This document shows, one piece after another, positions 13,427 through 27,289 of a stretch of DNA of 64,000 nucleotides. Within the stretch, counting starts at the first letter, position 1. Each line of letters starts with the position of its first letter. Made by a program: the position numbers and the translations under genes. This DNA comes from Okapia johnstoni (lineage: Eukaryota > Chordata > Mammalia > Artiodactyla > Giraffidae). The stretch lies in contig CM044322.1 of NCBI GenBank assembly GCA_024291935.2, positions 26,659,405 through 26,723,404 of the forward strand, read 5' to 3'. The notes beneath the pieces are model-generated. The model saw only the letters and a list, made by a program, of their open reading frames with translations. It was not told where the DNA came from and ran no database searches.

Positions 13427-13437
13427 TATATATATAT
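13290..13437. repeat. Compound (TG)n/(TA)n microsatellite
   Basis: Alternating GT runs, interrupted TA runs and a short CA run are visible. It is inside an older L1-type fragment. Confidence 0.9.
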
Positions 13438-14559
13438 TCACATTTTTTATTCTGAAATCATTGATTGAAAGGTTGCAACTATCAAACCCTTTATGCCTAA
13501 GTGAAACAGGATATATTTCCTGAGACCCAAGGACATTCAGTTATTTTTTTACATATCTATAAACTATGATCAAATTGGGGAAATTTAGTATTGATTACAA
13601 TATTTCTAATTTAAATATGAAATCTGCATTCAGATTTGTCATTTTATTCAGTAAAGGTTTCCTTATAACAGTTTCCCCTGATCCAGTTTCAATCAATAAA
13701 AGAATACAAGATAGAATTTAGAGGAACATGACTCTTTGTTTCCTTTTAAATATAGAACATTTCTTCAGCTTCTTTTATCTTTTATGACACTGACATTTTG
13801 TGTGTGAGAAGAGGCCCAGTTGAATTTCTAGAATGAGTCACAATTCATCTGATATTTCTTTACTTTTGAGAGGGCTTTTTAAAGAGTTGTATAAACGCAC
13901 TGTCAGCCCTGCCTTCCCATTCCTCTTGAAGATCTATGAATTACTCTGACTTTTGTCCCTATCATTCTCCCAAGGATTGCTTATCAGGTCACCATTGTCT
14001 TCATTTCCCAAAATTCAATGGTCATTTCTCAGATCCTGCTCTTATTCAACGTTTGCGCAGAAATTTGATAGAATTTATCGTAACCTCCTCTTAGGGTATC
14101 ATACTTTCATCACTAGGCTTCATTCCATATAGCTCTTTCCTTTATCTCTTATGCTCAGTGTCCTCCCTTATAAGTTTTGCTGACTCAAGTCTTCTATTCT
14201 GTAAAAATAACCAAAAAGATTACATGCATCAGTCCTCAGACTTTCTTTGGTTTCTTTGCCTTCCACACTTCTTTCAAGGTAGTTTTAACCTAATTAGAAA
14301 ATGATTTAAATACCTAAGTCCAAATCTATAAAAAAAACCATCAGAATTCACTCTTGAACTCTATATCTATACCAACTCTCTATCTCTCCATTTGGAACTC
14401 CTGTTATCTACCAGTCCTCTAATAATTAGCTTTTATAAAGGTCTGCCACTTTTCGACTCCTAACTCCAGAAAAGAGTAACTTACAGGGCACTACATAACA
14501 TGGTTTCACATCCAGGTTCTTACTAACCTCCTACCTCCCTTCCTCTAACTTACTCTATG

Positions 14560-14975
14560 CCACACACGCAAGTGCACTTGTACTTTGGACTTACACTTGC
14601 TGTGCCCTCTTCCATGGATCCTGTTTCCCTTAGGTTACCTACATGACTTATTGGTCTACTTCCAGGCTTTTAGGGAAATAATTTTTTTCATCAAGAAGAG
14701 TTTTCTTAACTACTTTATATAATTCCTTGAAATATTCCTGCACCAGACCTATCACTCTTATTCAGTATTCATGTTTAATTTCTCTTGTTGCACTTATTAC
14801 TATCTTAAGTACATCTCTCCTCTCTGCCTCCTCCCCCACAGAAACTAACTCCACCATGTGCATAGAAATATTTGCTTTGTTTATTATCATATATGCAGAT
14901 CTAAGAATATCCTTGATTCATGGTAGGCTTTCAGCAAACATCTGTAAGGTAGAATGAATGAATATCCTTTCAGAT
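14560..14975 (+). mobile_element. L2-like LINE 3' fragment
   Basis: The order of 'tgctgtgccctcttccatgg', 'cacttattactatcttaagt' and the end 'gtaagg..gaatgaatgaata' resembles the 3' end of L2. It is degenerate, so this is a family-level call only. Confidence 0.45.
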
Positions 14976-15044
14976 CATATTCGGTACATACAAGGTCTAC
15001 TTAAAATTATTTGGATAATGTCATTCTATTGTTCTGTCAATTGA

Positions 15045-18000
15045 TTTCTTTTTCTTTTTTTTAACTTTATTTTTTTTTTTATTTATTTTTAGTGGGGGCT
15101 AATTACTTTACAATATTGTAGTAGTTTTTGCCATACATTGACATGAATCAGCCATGGGTTCACACGTGCTCCCCCTCCCGAACCCCCCTCCCACCTCCCT
15201 CCCCATCCCATCCCTCTGGGTCATCCCAATGCTCCATCCCTGAGCATCCGTCCCATGCATAGAACATGGAATGGTGTTCCGCTTCACATATGACAATATA
15301 CATGTTTCAATGTTATTGTCCCAGAACGTCCCACCCTCACCTTCTCCCTCAGAGTCCACAGGACTGTTCTATGCATCTGTTCCCTCATATTCTGTCCACA
15401 TATAGGGTTACCATTGCCATCTTTCAAATTCCATATACTTGCATTAGTATAACTTATTGGTAGCTTTTTCTTTCTAGGCTCACTTCACTCTGTAAATGGG
15501 CTCCAGTTGTCATCCATCTCCATAGACCGATTCAAATGTATTGTTTTTAATGGCCGAGTAATATTCCATTGTGTTATATGTACCACATCTTTTTTATCCA
15601 TTCATCTGTCGAGGGACATTTAGGTTCTTTCCATGTCCTGGCTATTGTAAACAGTGCTGCTATGAACATTGGGGTACACGCAGTCTCTTTCAATTCTGGT
15701 TTCCTCGGTGTGTATGCCCAGCAGTGGGATTGCTGGGTCATATGGCAGTTCTATTCCCAATTTTTTTAAGGAATCTCACACTGTTCTCCATAGTGGCTGT
15801 ACCAGTTTGCATTTCCACCAACAGTGTAAGAGGGTTCCCTTTTTCCTCCACACCCTCTCCAGCATTTTGCTTGTAGACTTTTTAAGGATAGGCAGCGCAG
15901 CCATTCTGACCGGTGTGTAATGTACCGGCATTGTGGTTTTGATTTGCATTTCTCTAATAATTAGTGATGTTGAGCATCTTTTCATGTGTCTGTTGGCCAT
16001 CTGTATGTCTTCTTTGGAGAAATTGTCGTTTAGGATCTTCTGCCCATTTTTTGATTGGTTGTTTGTTTCTGAAATTGAGCTGCATGAGTTGCACTGTATA
16101 TTTTTTGATATTAATTGTTTGTCTGTTGTTATCGTTTGCTATTAATTTGTTCTCCCATTCTGAAGGCTGGTCCCTTTTCACCTTGCACCTAGTTCCTTTG
16201 CTGTGCAAAGCTTTTAAGTTTAATTAGGTCCCATTTGTTTATTTTTGTTTTATTTCCATATTCTGGGAGGTGGGTCATAGAGGATCACTGCGTGATTATG
16301 TCAAAGAGTGTTCTGCCTATGTTTCCTCTAGGAAGTTTTATAGTATCTGGTCTTACATTTAAGTCTTTAATCCATTTTGAGTTTATTTTTGTGTATGGTG
16401 TAGGAAGTGTTCTAATTTCATTCTTTACATGTAGCTGTCCAGTTTTCCCAGCACCACTTGTTGAAGAGACTGTCTTTTCTCCATTGTATACTCTTGCCTC
16501 CTTTGTCCGAAGAGAAGGTGCCCATAGGTGCGATGGTTTACTCTGGCTTTCTATTTTGTTTCCATTGATCTATATTTCAATCCTTGTGCCAGTACCAAAC
16601 TGTCTTTGATGACTGTGGCTTTGTAAGTAAGAGCTTGAAGGCAGGAGGTTGATTACTCCAGTTCCATTCTTCTTTCTCAAGATTGCTTTGGCTATTTGAG
16701 GTTTTTTATGGTTCCATACAAATTGTAAAATTATTTATTCTAGTTCTATGAAAAATACCATTGTATTTTGATAGGATTGCATTGAAACTATAGATTGCTT
16801 TGGTCGAGTATACTCATTTTCACTATACTGATTCTTCCAATCCCAGAACACGGTATAAATCTCCATCTGTTTAGTGTCCTCTTGATTCTTTCATCATGTT
16901 TTATATAGTTTTCTATATATAAGTCTTTGTTTTCTTTAGGTAGAAATATTCCCTAAGTATTTTTATTTCTTTTTGTTGCAATGGTGAATGTAAATTTAGT
17001 TTCCTACTTTTCTCTTCCTGTTTTCCATTATTGGTGTATAGGAAGCAAGGATTTCTGTGTGGTTAATTTTGTATCCTCAAAAAACCTTTTAACTATATTC
17101 ATTGATTACACTAGTAGTTTTCTGTAGAAATCTTTAGTTTTTCTATGTAGAGGATCAAATCACCTGCAAATAGTCATGGTTTTTCTTCTTTTCCCTTTTG
17201 GATACCTTTATTTCTTTTCTCTCTGATTGTCATGGCTAGGACTACCAAAACTATGTTGAATAATAGTGGTGAGAGTGGACATCCTTGTCTTGTTAATGAT
17301 CTGAGAAGAAATGTTTTCAGTTTTTCACCACTGAGAATAATGTTGCTGTGGGTTTGTCTTAATATCAGTTTTATTATTTGAGGTATGATTCCTTCTATGG
17401 CCACTTTCAGGAGATTTTTTTATTGTAATTGATTGTTGAATTTTGTCCAAAGGTTTTTCTGAAAGACATCTATTTAATAAATCATAATGTTCTGTATCTT
17501 AATTTGTTAATGTTGGTGAATTCATAGATTGATTTGCGTATGTTTATAGAAACCTTGCATTCCTGGGATAAAGCCCACTTGGTCATGATTATATCTTTTA
17601 TATGATGTTGGATTCTGTTTTCTAGAATTTTATTAAGGATTTTTTGAGCATCTATGTTTCTCCATGATATTGGCCTGTAGTTTTCTTTTTGAGACATCTT
17701 TGTCTGTGTTTGGAATTAGGGTGATGGTGGCCTCAAAAATGAGTTTGAAGTACCATCTTATCTTCTGCAATTCTCTGGAAGAGTTTGAGTAGGATAGGTG
17801 TTAGCTCTTCTCTAAATTTTTGGTAGAATTCCGCTGTGAAGCCGTCTGGTCCTGGGCTTTTGTTTTTGCTGGAAGATTTCTGATTACAGTTTCGATTTCC
17901 GTGCTTGTGATGGGTATCTTCTATTTCTTCCTGGTTCAATTTTGGAAAGTTATACTTTTCTAAGAATTTGTCCCATTTTCTTCCAAGTTGTCCATTTTAT

Positions 18001-19085
18001 TGGCATTTCTGCCCTAATTTTTAAGATTTCATTCCTTCTCTACTGAACCCTGGGGTTCTTCATTTCTTCCTTCTCTAGTTGCTTTAGGTGTAGAGTTAGT
18101 TTATTTATTTGATTTTTTTCTTGTTTCTTGAGGTACGCCTGTATTGCTATGAACCTTCCCCTTAGCATTGCTTTTACAGTGTCCCATAGGTTTTGGGTTG
18201 TTGTGTTTTCATTTTCATTCATTTCTATGCATATTTTTGATTTCTTTTTTGATTTCTTCTGTGATTTGTTGGTTATTCAGAAGCGTGTTGTTTAGCCTCC
18301 ATATGTTGGAATTTTTTAATAGTTTTTTTTTTTCCCTGTAATTGAGGTCTAATCTTACTGCATTGTGGTCAGAGAAGATGGCTGGGATGATTTCAATTTT
18401 TTGGAATTTACCAAGGCTAGATTTATGGCCCAGGATGTGATCTATCCTGGAGAAAGTTCCGTGTGCACTGGAGAAAAAGGTGAAATTGCTTGTTTTGGGG
18501 TGGAAAGTCCTGAAAATATCGATTAAATCTAATTTGTCTATAGTATCATTTTAAAGTTTGTGTTTCCTTGTTAATTTTCTGTTTAGTTGATCTATCCATA
18601 TGTGTGAGTGGAGTATTAAAGTCTCCCACTATTATTGTGTTATTGTTAATTTTCCCCTTTCATACTTGTTAGTATTTGCCTTATATATTGTGGTGCTCCT
18701 ATGTTGGGTGCATATATATTTATAATTGTTTACATTTTCTTCTTGGATTGACCCTTTGATCATTATGTAGTGTCCTTCTTTGTCCCTTTTCACAGCCTTT
18801 ATTTTAAAGTCTATTTTATCTGAAATGAGTATTGCGACTCCTGCTTTCTTTTTTGTCTCCATTTGCATGAAATATATTTTTTCCATCCCTTCACTTTCAG
18901 TCTGTATGTGTCCCTAGTTTTGAGGTGGGTCTCTTGTAGACAGCATATGTAGGGGTCTTGTTTTTGTATCCACTCAGCCACTCTTTGTCTTTTGGTTGGG
19001 GCATTCAACCCCATTTACATTTAAGGTAATTATTTGATAAGTATGGTCCCGTTTTTGGCCATTTACTTTGTAGTTTTAAGTTCGT
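15045..19085 (-). mobile_element. LINE-1, antisense, with poly(A) and 3' UTR (copy B, apparently chimeric)
   Basis: A T-rich tract at about 15045-15085 (the L1 poly(A) seen in reverse) is followed by an L1 3' UTR to about 15760, then a badly broken ORF2 to about 19080. From about 15765 to 17765 it differs from copy A by many substitutions and indels. To the right of that it is near identical apart from homopolymer gains and the 217-nt deletion. No ORF2 reading frame longer than about 85 codons survives. No matching target-site duplication is evident at its two ends. Confidence 0.82.
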
Positions 19086-19474
19086 GTTTAAACATCCTGT
19101 AGCTGGCAAGGAGCAAAGATGCCAGGCAGCGTTTTCTGCCCTGAGGCAACTTCATGGCCCACCAAATAAACTATCTCAGTTCTTTGTGTGATTCCACGGG
19201 ACAGCTGGAGTGCTTCTGCTTTGTGCTGTGCCTGCCACTGACCCCCAGGGAGCGCCTCCTCCAGCCAGGTCCGCACACTGTCTGCAATGGGACTTCTCAG
19301 CAGTAACGACCACATCACGACCCCAAATAAGAACACACAGAGTTCAGTGGTGGTACGGAGAGAATGAAGCTTCTCCTAGGCAAGGCTCACAGGCATCACA
19401 TGATGAGAACCATGCTCTGTTTTGTTTCAAAAAAAAAAAATCAGTTTCATTTCCCAGTTATAAAAGGAGCACCT

Positions 19475-19836
19475 GGGATCTCCCTGGCGGTCCAGTGGTT
19501 AAGAACTCCACGCTTCCAATGTAGGGTGCATGGGTTTTTTTCAAATCCTTGGTGGAGGAACTAAGATCCCACATATCATGTGGCACAGCCAAAACATTAA
19601 TAATAAATTTAAAAAAAATTAAAGGAGTAAACTGTTTGCTCTAGAAATTTTGAGAAGTATTGAAAAATCCTTCATGAGTCCACTGAGCAGAGTTACCAGT
19701 AATGAAATTATTTAATTTTTTTCTTTTGGCCACGCTGTGCGGTGTGTGGGATGATAGTTCCCTGACCAGGAATTGAATCCACACTCCCTGCATTGAAAGC
19801 ACAGATTCTTAACCGCTGGACCACCAAAGAAGTCCA
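19475..19836. mobile_element. Pair of CHR-type SINEs in opposite orientation (copy B)
   Basis: A forward unit at about 19475-19625 and a reverse unit at about 19724-19836 are identical in position to the copy A pair. The forward unit carries extra T residues near 19534. Confidence 0.72.
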
Positions 19837-20364
19837 CTAGTGACGTTTTGATGTGATTCCTTCCAGAGCAGCTTTATTGATGATCACTATGACAGACATG
19901 GCAAATATCGATTTTGTTACAAAGTTATTTACACTGCTACACTGTGCACACTGCGTTTTAACTTAACATATTACAAGTATGTCCACATATCATTGAACTT
20001 TCTTCTACAACATGCCAGTAAAAGGATGACCTGGGTTTGCACTGTGTTGGGTGAACCTTGATTCATTTACCCTTGGGCACGGGGGGTGTCTCTCACTTTT
20101 CAGTGGAGTGAAAAACGCTTGGCTTGAGCAGCTCTGTGTCAGGGGCTTTGTGCCCATGTGGGGTTATGTCCTTAGGATACATCTCCAAAAGTGGAATCAG
20201 TGGGGGGAGTCACAGGATATGGAACATTTTTTTTTAGGCGGCTCAGGCTCATGAAAACAGGTTCCTAAGTGACCCTCTCAGAAAGGTCATACCAATTTTC
20301 ACTGCCACCAACAGAGTCTGGGGAATGCCTAGCACTGCACCTCAGGAATATATTTTTTTTTTTT

Positions 20365-20582
20365 GTGCTGTGCTGTGCTTAGTCATTCAGTCATTTCCAA
20401 CTCTTTTTCACCCTATGGACTGTAGCCTGCCAGGCTCCCCTGTCCATGGAGATTCTCCAGGCAAGAATATTGGAGTGGGTTTGCCATGCTCTCCTCCAAG
20501 GGATCTGTCCCACCAAGGGATCAAACCCAGGTCTCCCACATTGCAGGCAGATTCTTTACCATCTGAGCCACCGGGAAAGCCC
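20365..20582 (-). mobile_element. Bov-tA-type SINE, reverse (copy B)
   Basis: Counterpart of 4756-4967. It is preceded by a T run expanded relative to copy A. Confidence 0.85.
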
Positions 20583-21658
20583 GAATACATTTCAGGTAGG
20601 ATTAAATAATGTTCATGAATAGGTTACATACAGTATGATTCCGACTGTGTGACATTCTGGAAAAGGCGAAACTAGGGCAGTAATAAAAAGATCAGGGATT
20701 GGTAAGGGGTGGGAGGATGATGAACAGATGGAGCACATAGGGTTTTTTTTTTTTTAGGGCCGGGAAACTATTCTGTGTTATACCATAATGGTGAATACAT
20801 TTGTCCAAATCCATAGAGTGTACACCACCGAGTTGAACCCTTATGTAAACTATGAGCTTTAGGTGCTAATGATGTGTCAGTGTAGGTTCATCAGTTATCA
20901 CAAATGAGACGATCCGATGAGGGATGTTGATGGCAGGAGAGGCTGTGCCTGTGGCGGGGGGGGGGGAGTTAAAGGAAAACTTTCTGAATTTTCTGCTCAG
21001 TTTTACTGTCAACCTAAAACCGCTCTAAAAAATGAAGTCAAATAAATAGATGAAGTCCATCCAGCCCCAGCACCGTGGCCTGTCACAAAAGCCCACTTTC
21101 TGCACTATTGGAGGAGGGACTCAAGAAAGAGAGTAGAATTTTTTGACAAAGATGGAAAGAATGGGTCCAAGGAGAAGGTAGAAGATGTTGGGGACATGGC
21201 AACTGGAGTCTAACTTTTCCAGGGTCCCCAGGGGAGGTCATCCCAGGGCCTAAGTCACGGAGTAAGTTGGAGGAATGTCCTGAACACAGGTTCTATGACT
21301 AGGGGGTGAAGAACTCGGCACATTTATCCTGGAAGACAGATTTAGGGAGAGAAAATGACAGCCTTCTCAAATATTTAAAGGGCTGTCTCATAAGAGAGAA
21401 ATAAAACTTGTTCAATGAGCTCGTGAAAGAACTGAGCTCAGGGGCCAGAAAATCTCAAGGAGATAGATCTCAGCTGAATTTGAGTTCTGCAATAATTGGA
21501 ACCTTCCAGAGAAAGCATGGACTTTGGACTTTAAAAGGATCAACAGAACAATAACAGAACAGAGGTTCCCTCCTCTCTGAAAACAGGGGAAGGGGGGAGG
21601 CTGGAGTAAATATTTACACCTGAATTTCTGTTCATTTGATGTTTTGCTGTTTGTCTAG

Positions 21659-21901
<243 letters not shown>

Positions 21902-21904
21902 TAG

Positions 21905-22142
21905 ACCAGGGGTTCTCAGCCTCCATACTGTTGATGTTCTGGGTGGGTAACTCTCATGGGGGGTGGGGGAGCTGTCCTGTGCATTATAGGATGTGCAGCA
22001 GCACCCACTGAGCTCCAACCCAGAAGATGCCAGTGGCACCCCCTACCCCCCAGGTGTGACAACCAAAAATGTCTTCTGACTTTGCCAAATCTCCTCCAGT
22101 GGGGGGGGAGGGAGGGGGGAATCACCCCCTGTTGAGAAGCAT
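21905..22142 (-). mobile_element. MER5-type hAT remnant (copy B)
   Basis: Counterpart of 6272-6507, immediately downstream of FHAD1 exon a, with expanded G and C runs. Confidence 0.6.
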
Positions 22143-23534
22143 TAATTTTAGTACCAAAGGTAGACAGAAACTATGACACCCTCTCTCCGGGGGCCCTTCT
22201 AAGATGATGTAATTCAGGCTACTCCCCAGGATCATACTGAGCAGCCCTGGAATTTAAGGGCCAGTGACGATTCCATAGAATTTAAGATAGCATTTTTTTT
22301 TTTCAATTTTAGTTTGACATTCAAGGCCCTTCACCATCAGGGCTCAATATTGCAATGACCTGTCATTCATACATTTAACCGACAGGTCTGTGGACAAGGA
22401 CGCAATGAGGACTGACCTGGCAGAAGTACCACAGAGGGAAGTCGAGAGGGACTGGGCTTGGAGACAGCAGCTCAGGGGTGTGGCACGTGGTGGCCATTCC
22501 CAAGGTCCTGAATCACAGGACCTGGACACTCAGGGTAGCAGAGGAGTGGGAAAAAGAAATTGCTATGGAGGGAGTTACCAGAGAAATGGCAGGACTTGTT
22601 AACTGATTGACAAGACAGGAGTACCAAGGTGAGGGAGGAGCCAAGGAGGCGGGCAAGCTTCCAGCCAGGGCACCATGGAGGGGGGCAGTGATGGCACATG
22701 GAGATGCTGGAAAGATGGAGGTTGGGCTTGGGGATAGGGGCGGGTCTCTTGTGGGAGAGGGACTGTCTCCTGGAGAAGATAAAGCATTCACACTGAACCA
22801 AGTGTAGGGATATCAAAGTTCAAAAGTTGCCCAAACTTTTGGTGGCACATTAGATTTGGGGCAGGAAGTGAGACATGAAGACTAAAGTTGGAAGAGAGCC
22901 TGGGTGGAGTGATGGTTGAAGGAGCAGGTGTGTGTGAGCATCTGGGGCAGAGAATGTCTGCATCTGGAGGAGATCAGAGGCCCATCGTGTTAACAGGGAA
23001 TGGAGAGCGAGAGGATGACATCATCCCGAGAACGGGGGAATGATGTCATCCAGGTGGCAGGAGAATGACCTCATCCTGAGAGCAGAGGAAGGGGTGAGGG
23101 AAGCGGGAGGGGAGCAAGGATGAGGCACTGAGACTCAGGTGTGCAGAGCGGCTGCAAGCGGGGAGGGTGGTCATGGGAAGGGGTGTGACTCACCGTCAGG
23201 AGGCCACTGGTAACTTTTGTTTTTTTTTTTTTTTTAGAAAAAATACAGACTTATTCACTTTTTTCTTATAAAGTTGTTCACTCATTAACTCAACCAATAC
23301 TTATTGAGCATCTGAGTCTAGATGCTGTGGCAGGGATCTGGGCTCTGATGCTGTGGGCATATTGGTAAATAAGAAGGGGTAAGTTTCTGCCCTCATGGAG
23401 CTTCCATTCTAGTGGGAGCGAGAAATAAAAAGACATGAGATGGTTCACATGGTAATAAGTGCCTCGGGGAAAATAAAAACAGGATGATGTCTCCTTTAGA
23501 TAGGCAGTCCAGGAGGGCCTCTCAGAGGAGGTGA

Positions 23535-24086
<552 letters not shown>

Positions 24087-24559
24087 TAGAGGCCCCTGTC
24101 CTCCTTGCCCGTAACTGCAAGGTTAGGTGCCCTCCAGGCCCAGGTTCAGCAGAAGTAACACGATGAACAGAGACAGGCTTTTGTGCCGAGCCAGTCAGCC
24201 AGGGAGCAGCACAGGCTGCCGGGGCTGTGAGGGGTGTCAGAACACACGACAGGAATCGTCCTTTTTCCCCATGGAAGCATCTCAGGCAGGGGCCTCTCAA
24301 AGGCGTCTCTCTGCCATCAGCAATTTGCGGCTCTGTCTAATGCTCTTTCACAACCAGCTGGGGTTTATCTCTTTAAAAAAAAAAAAAAAAAGCCTGAAGA
24401 AAGAAACTCAGAGTTGTGAGCACTTATTTGCCCTGAATGACCAAGGGTGACAGATAAAACTAAAGACAGTGAGCTCTTGGAGAAGAGTTCTAGAAACAGA
24501 GGCCTCGCCCTAGGGTTTTCTCATCCTGAGCATTAATATTTTTTCACGTGGGCTAGATC

Positions 24560-24950
24560 GGCTTCCCTGGTGCCTCAGCAGTAAAGAATCCACCTGCCAA
24601 TGCAGGAGATGTGGGTTCAATCCCTGAATTGGGAAGGTCCGCTGCAGAAGGACCTGGCAACCCACTCCAGTATTCTTGCCTGGGAAATCCCATGGAACAG
24701 AGGAGCCTGGAGGGCTACAGTCCACGGGGTCGCAAAGAGTGGGACACAACTGAGTGACTGAGCATGCACGTGGGCTGGAGCGCTCTTTATTGGGGACTTT
24801 CCTATGCACTCAGGGTGTTGAGCAGCGTCCCTGGCCTCTACCCACTGCATGCCCACCCCACACTCCAGTGTGACAGCCAAAATTGTCTCCAGACATGGCT
24901 AAATGTCCCCTTAGGGGTAAACTCACTCCTGGTTGAGAACCATGGTCCTA
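24560..24950. mobile_element. Bov-tA SINE (forward) followed by MER5-type remnant (copy B)
   Basis: The SINE is at about 24560-24768 and includes the consensus 'cacggggtcgcaaagagt'. The MER5-type remnant is at about 24777-24946. Confidence 0.75.
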
Positions 24951-25524
24951 GTCTCAAGCCAGTTGACAAGCTGTCAGGACCCATCTCATGGATACATTCA
25001 TTCACCACGCTTAGCTGAGCAGCTCTTGTGTCCTGAGCTCATTCTAGACGCTAGGGGTTCGGCTTTGGACCACCAGGCAGCATCCCTACAGTTTGCCAGG
25101 TCACTGCCCTGACAGGGGACCCGGCATGAACAGGGCACTGCGGCAAGAGCAGGGGACAGGACTCGGTTCCCAGCCCAGGTCCAGGTCAGAGGGAGGGTGT
25201 TCCAGCTGGGACACTTCTTTGTCACCCCAGACTTAGATCCATGCCTGCCATCAAGCAGATGCTCCATAAGCATCTGTTGAACAAATAAACGAGCGAGTGA
25301 ACTGAGGATGGGGGCGGTGGTAGAAACCGGAAGGCAGTGGGCTGAGGAGTAACTGGGAGGTGAGCACAGGACGAGACTCTTATCTGAGCGGAGAGCAGGA
25401 AATGGGGCAGGAGGTGCGACCCAGGGAGGGGTTAAGGCTCCACCCCTCACCCCTTAACCTAGTGGTTACCAGCAGGTCCCACCAATGCTGTGCACTTCCT
25501 CAGCTGTCAGTGGTATCAGTGGGT

Positions 25525-25974
25525 GCTAAATCGCTTCAGTTGTGTCCAACTCTTTATGACTCTATGGACTGTAGCCCACTAGGCTCCTCTGTCCACGGGA
25601 TTCTCCAGGCAAGAATACTGGAGTGGCTTGCCATGCCCTCCTCCAGGGAATCTTCCCTGACCCAGGGACTGAACCTGTGTCTCCTGCATTGGCAGGTGGA
25701 TTCTTTATCACTGAGCCAGCTGGGAAGTCCCCAGTGGCATCTGTTATCCCTGCTTTAGAGAGTGCGTGCATGTTCAGTCACTAAGTTGTGTCCGACTCTG
25801 AGACCCCGTGGACTGTAACCCACCAGGCTCCTCTGTACATGAGATTTCCCAGGCAAGAATACTGGAGTGGGTTGCCATTTCCTCCTCCAGGGGATCTTCC
25901 CGACCCAGGGATCAAACCCATGTCTCCTGCATTGGCAGGTGGATTCTTTACCACTGAGATACCTGGAAAGCCCC
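25525..25974 (-). mobile_element. Two adjacent Bov-tA SINEs (copy B)
   Basis: Counterparts of the pair at 9832-10281, nearly identical and in the same order and orientation. Confidence 0.85.
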
Positions 25975-26193
25975 ACCACCTCAGAGAGTGGCTGGAAAGA
26001 TGTCATGAGCTCATGCATGGGGGAAGGGCAGCCTGTGATACAGAACATGTGGTGGTTCTCATTAGGTGGAGAGGGCTGGGGGTGGAGGGAAGGATTATCA
26101 GTTGAGAAGGTTTGCTGTGTTGGTAAGCAACGGGGAAGGAAAATATCCCTTGCCTGAGGACTGTGATGACGCTCACGTGTCCCTCTGATTCAG

Positions 26194-26278
26194 CCCAGGA
26201 GGGGGACGCACAGCCGGACCCCGCAGCAGCACCTCCGGGGGAGAGCAGCTCCAAGGATGCAATGTGCGACCACCTGAT
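26194..26278 (+). CDS. FHAD1: FHAD1 exon 'c', copy B (intact frame)
   Basis: The 85-nt exon is phase 1 to 2, with acceptor CTGATTCAG and donor GTGAGT at 26279. It encodes a low-complexity linker rich in A, P, S and D, ending SSSKDAMCDHL plus two bases (AT) that join A of the exon at 28954 to give Ile. This linker interrupts the coiled coil. The copy at 10504 has 2 extra bases and is out of frame. Confidence 0.85.
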
Positions 26279-26715
26279 GTGAGTACTGGATGGGACTCCT
26301 GCTTCTGGTCAAGCTGTCAGAATCTGACAAGAGTTGAGTCTGCAGTCCTTGCTGCTGGTTGAGATTTTCAGTCCCTTTAGTAAGACAGGCTGGTGTCATG
26401 GAAAGATCTGGTTAGATCTAAGTTCAAATCCTAAACTCAACACTCTCCAGGTATGTAGCCCCAGGTAGGTCACATCCCCTCCTGTGCCTCAGCCCACCAG
26501 CTTGTGAGATAAGGAGGCACATGAATGCCAGCTAATGCTATACTTAGCTATTTTCCCCAAAGACCTGCCTGAGGCAAGCCCATTTTGGGGTTTCAAAACA
26601 GTGGAAACTACTTGGTGGAGTGGAGCCCCAGAGAGGGTTAAAAGTCAAGAGGTTAGACTAAATGACCTTGAAGATCCTTCCCAACCCAAAGGTCCATACC
26701 TGGAGCCTCAAAGAA

Positions 26716-26855
26716 GTGAAGTGATATCACTCAGTTGTGTCCAACTCTGTGTGACCCCATGGAAATGCAGCCCACCAGGCTCCTCTGTCCATGGAATTCT
26801 CCAAGCAAGAATACTGGAGTGGGTAGCCATTCTCTTCTCCAGGAGATCTTCCGAA
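26716..26855 (-). mobile_element. Truncated Bov-tA SINE, reverse (copy B)
   Basis: Ends at 'gatcttccgaaccc', directly before the open stretch described at 26843-27289. Confidence 0.75.
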
Positions 26856-27289
26856 CCCTCAAAGAGCTGACAATTTCCAGAGAAACAAAACCCATGGATG
26901 GGAAAGATCCTGAAAGATACCGCCAAGCATCATACAAAACAGAAGGCAGTAACGTGATACAGAGAAAGGATTCAGAAAGTTTCTCAAAGAAAGCAAGCCA
27001 CCAGCCTGAGTCCTGCCCCAAATACCAATTACCAAAGTCTAATGTCACACAGGTTTTACCCCAAGAAGGCAATGATACTCAGACTCTCAATCTCCATGTT
27101 CTGAAAAGTTTGTCTCCTCCTGTAAAGTTTGTGTCTCCTCCTAAACTCTGTAAAGAAAACAGTAGCCATGACCTGGAGAAGAATCGGCATCAAGTTGTTC
27201 TCTGGTTCACTTCCTTAACAATGGACACACTCGACGTAGAGTCTCATCCTCAAGTTGAAAGAGTCATGGCCAAGGAGATTAGATACTAG
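26843..27289 (+). other. Unexplained open reading stretch with stop and downstream AATAAA
   Basis: After a SINE-derived acceptor-like 'cttctccag', the frame is open for 148 codons to TAG at 27287-27289. An AATAAA follows at 27398-27403. The product is rich in S, K, E and P (motifs EIFRTLKELTISRETK, IQRKDSESFSKKAS, LHVLKSLSPPVKFVSPPK) and does not resemble L1, BovB or the FHAD1 coiled coil. The frame does not fit the phase of exon c (ends phase 2). In copy A (11163-11612) several indels break it. It could be an alternative last exon, a retrocopy remnant or chance. I do not recognise a function. Confidence 0.35.

Larger units (their letters stand above)
11716..15044. other. AT-rich intronic sequence between the duplicate copies, no gene seen
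   Basis: This segment occurs once in the window. It holds TA repeats at about 12136-12154, a TG/TA microsatellite at 13290-13437, an old L1-type fragment around 13200-13760 ('aataatacagagtacttcca') and an L2-like fragment around 14560-14975. No exon with matching splice sites was found. In a simple tandem duplication it should also exist about 15.65 kb upstream, outside the window. Confidence 0.6.

Noticed and set aside
15569..16609. Series of plus-strand open frames
   Set aside because: Antisense shadows of the broken L1 at 15045-19085.
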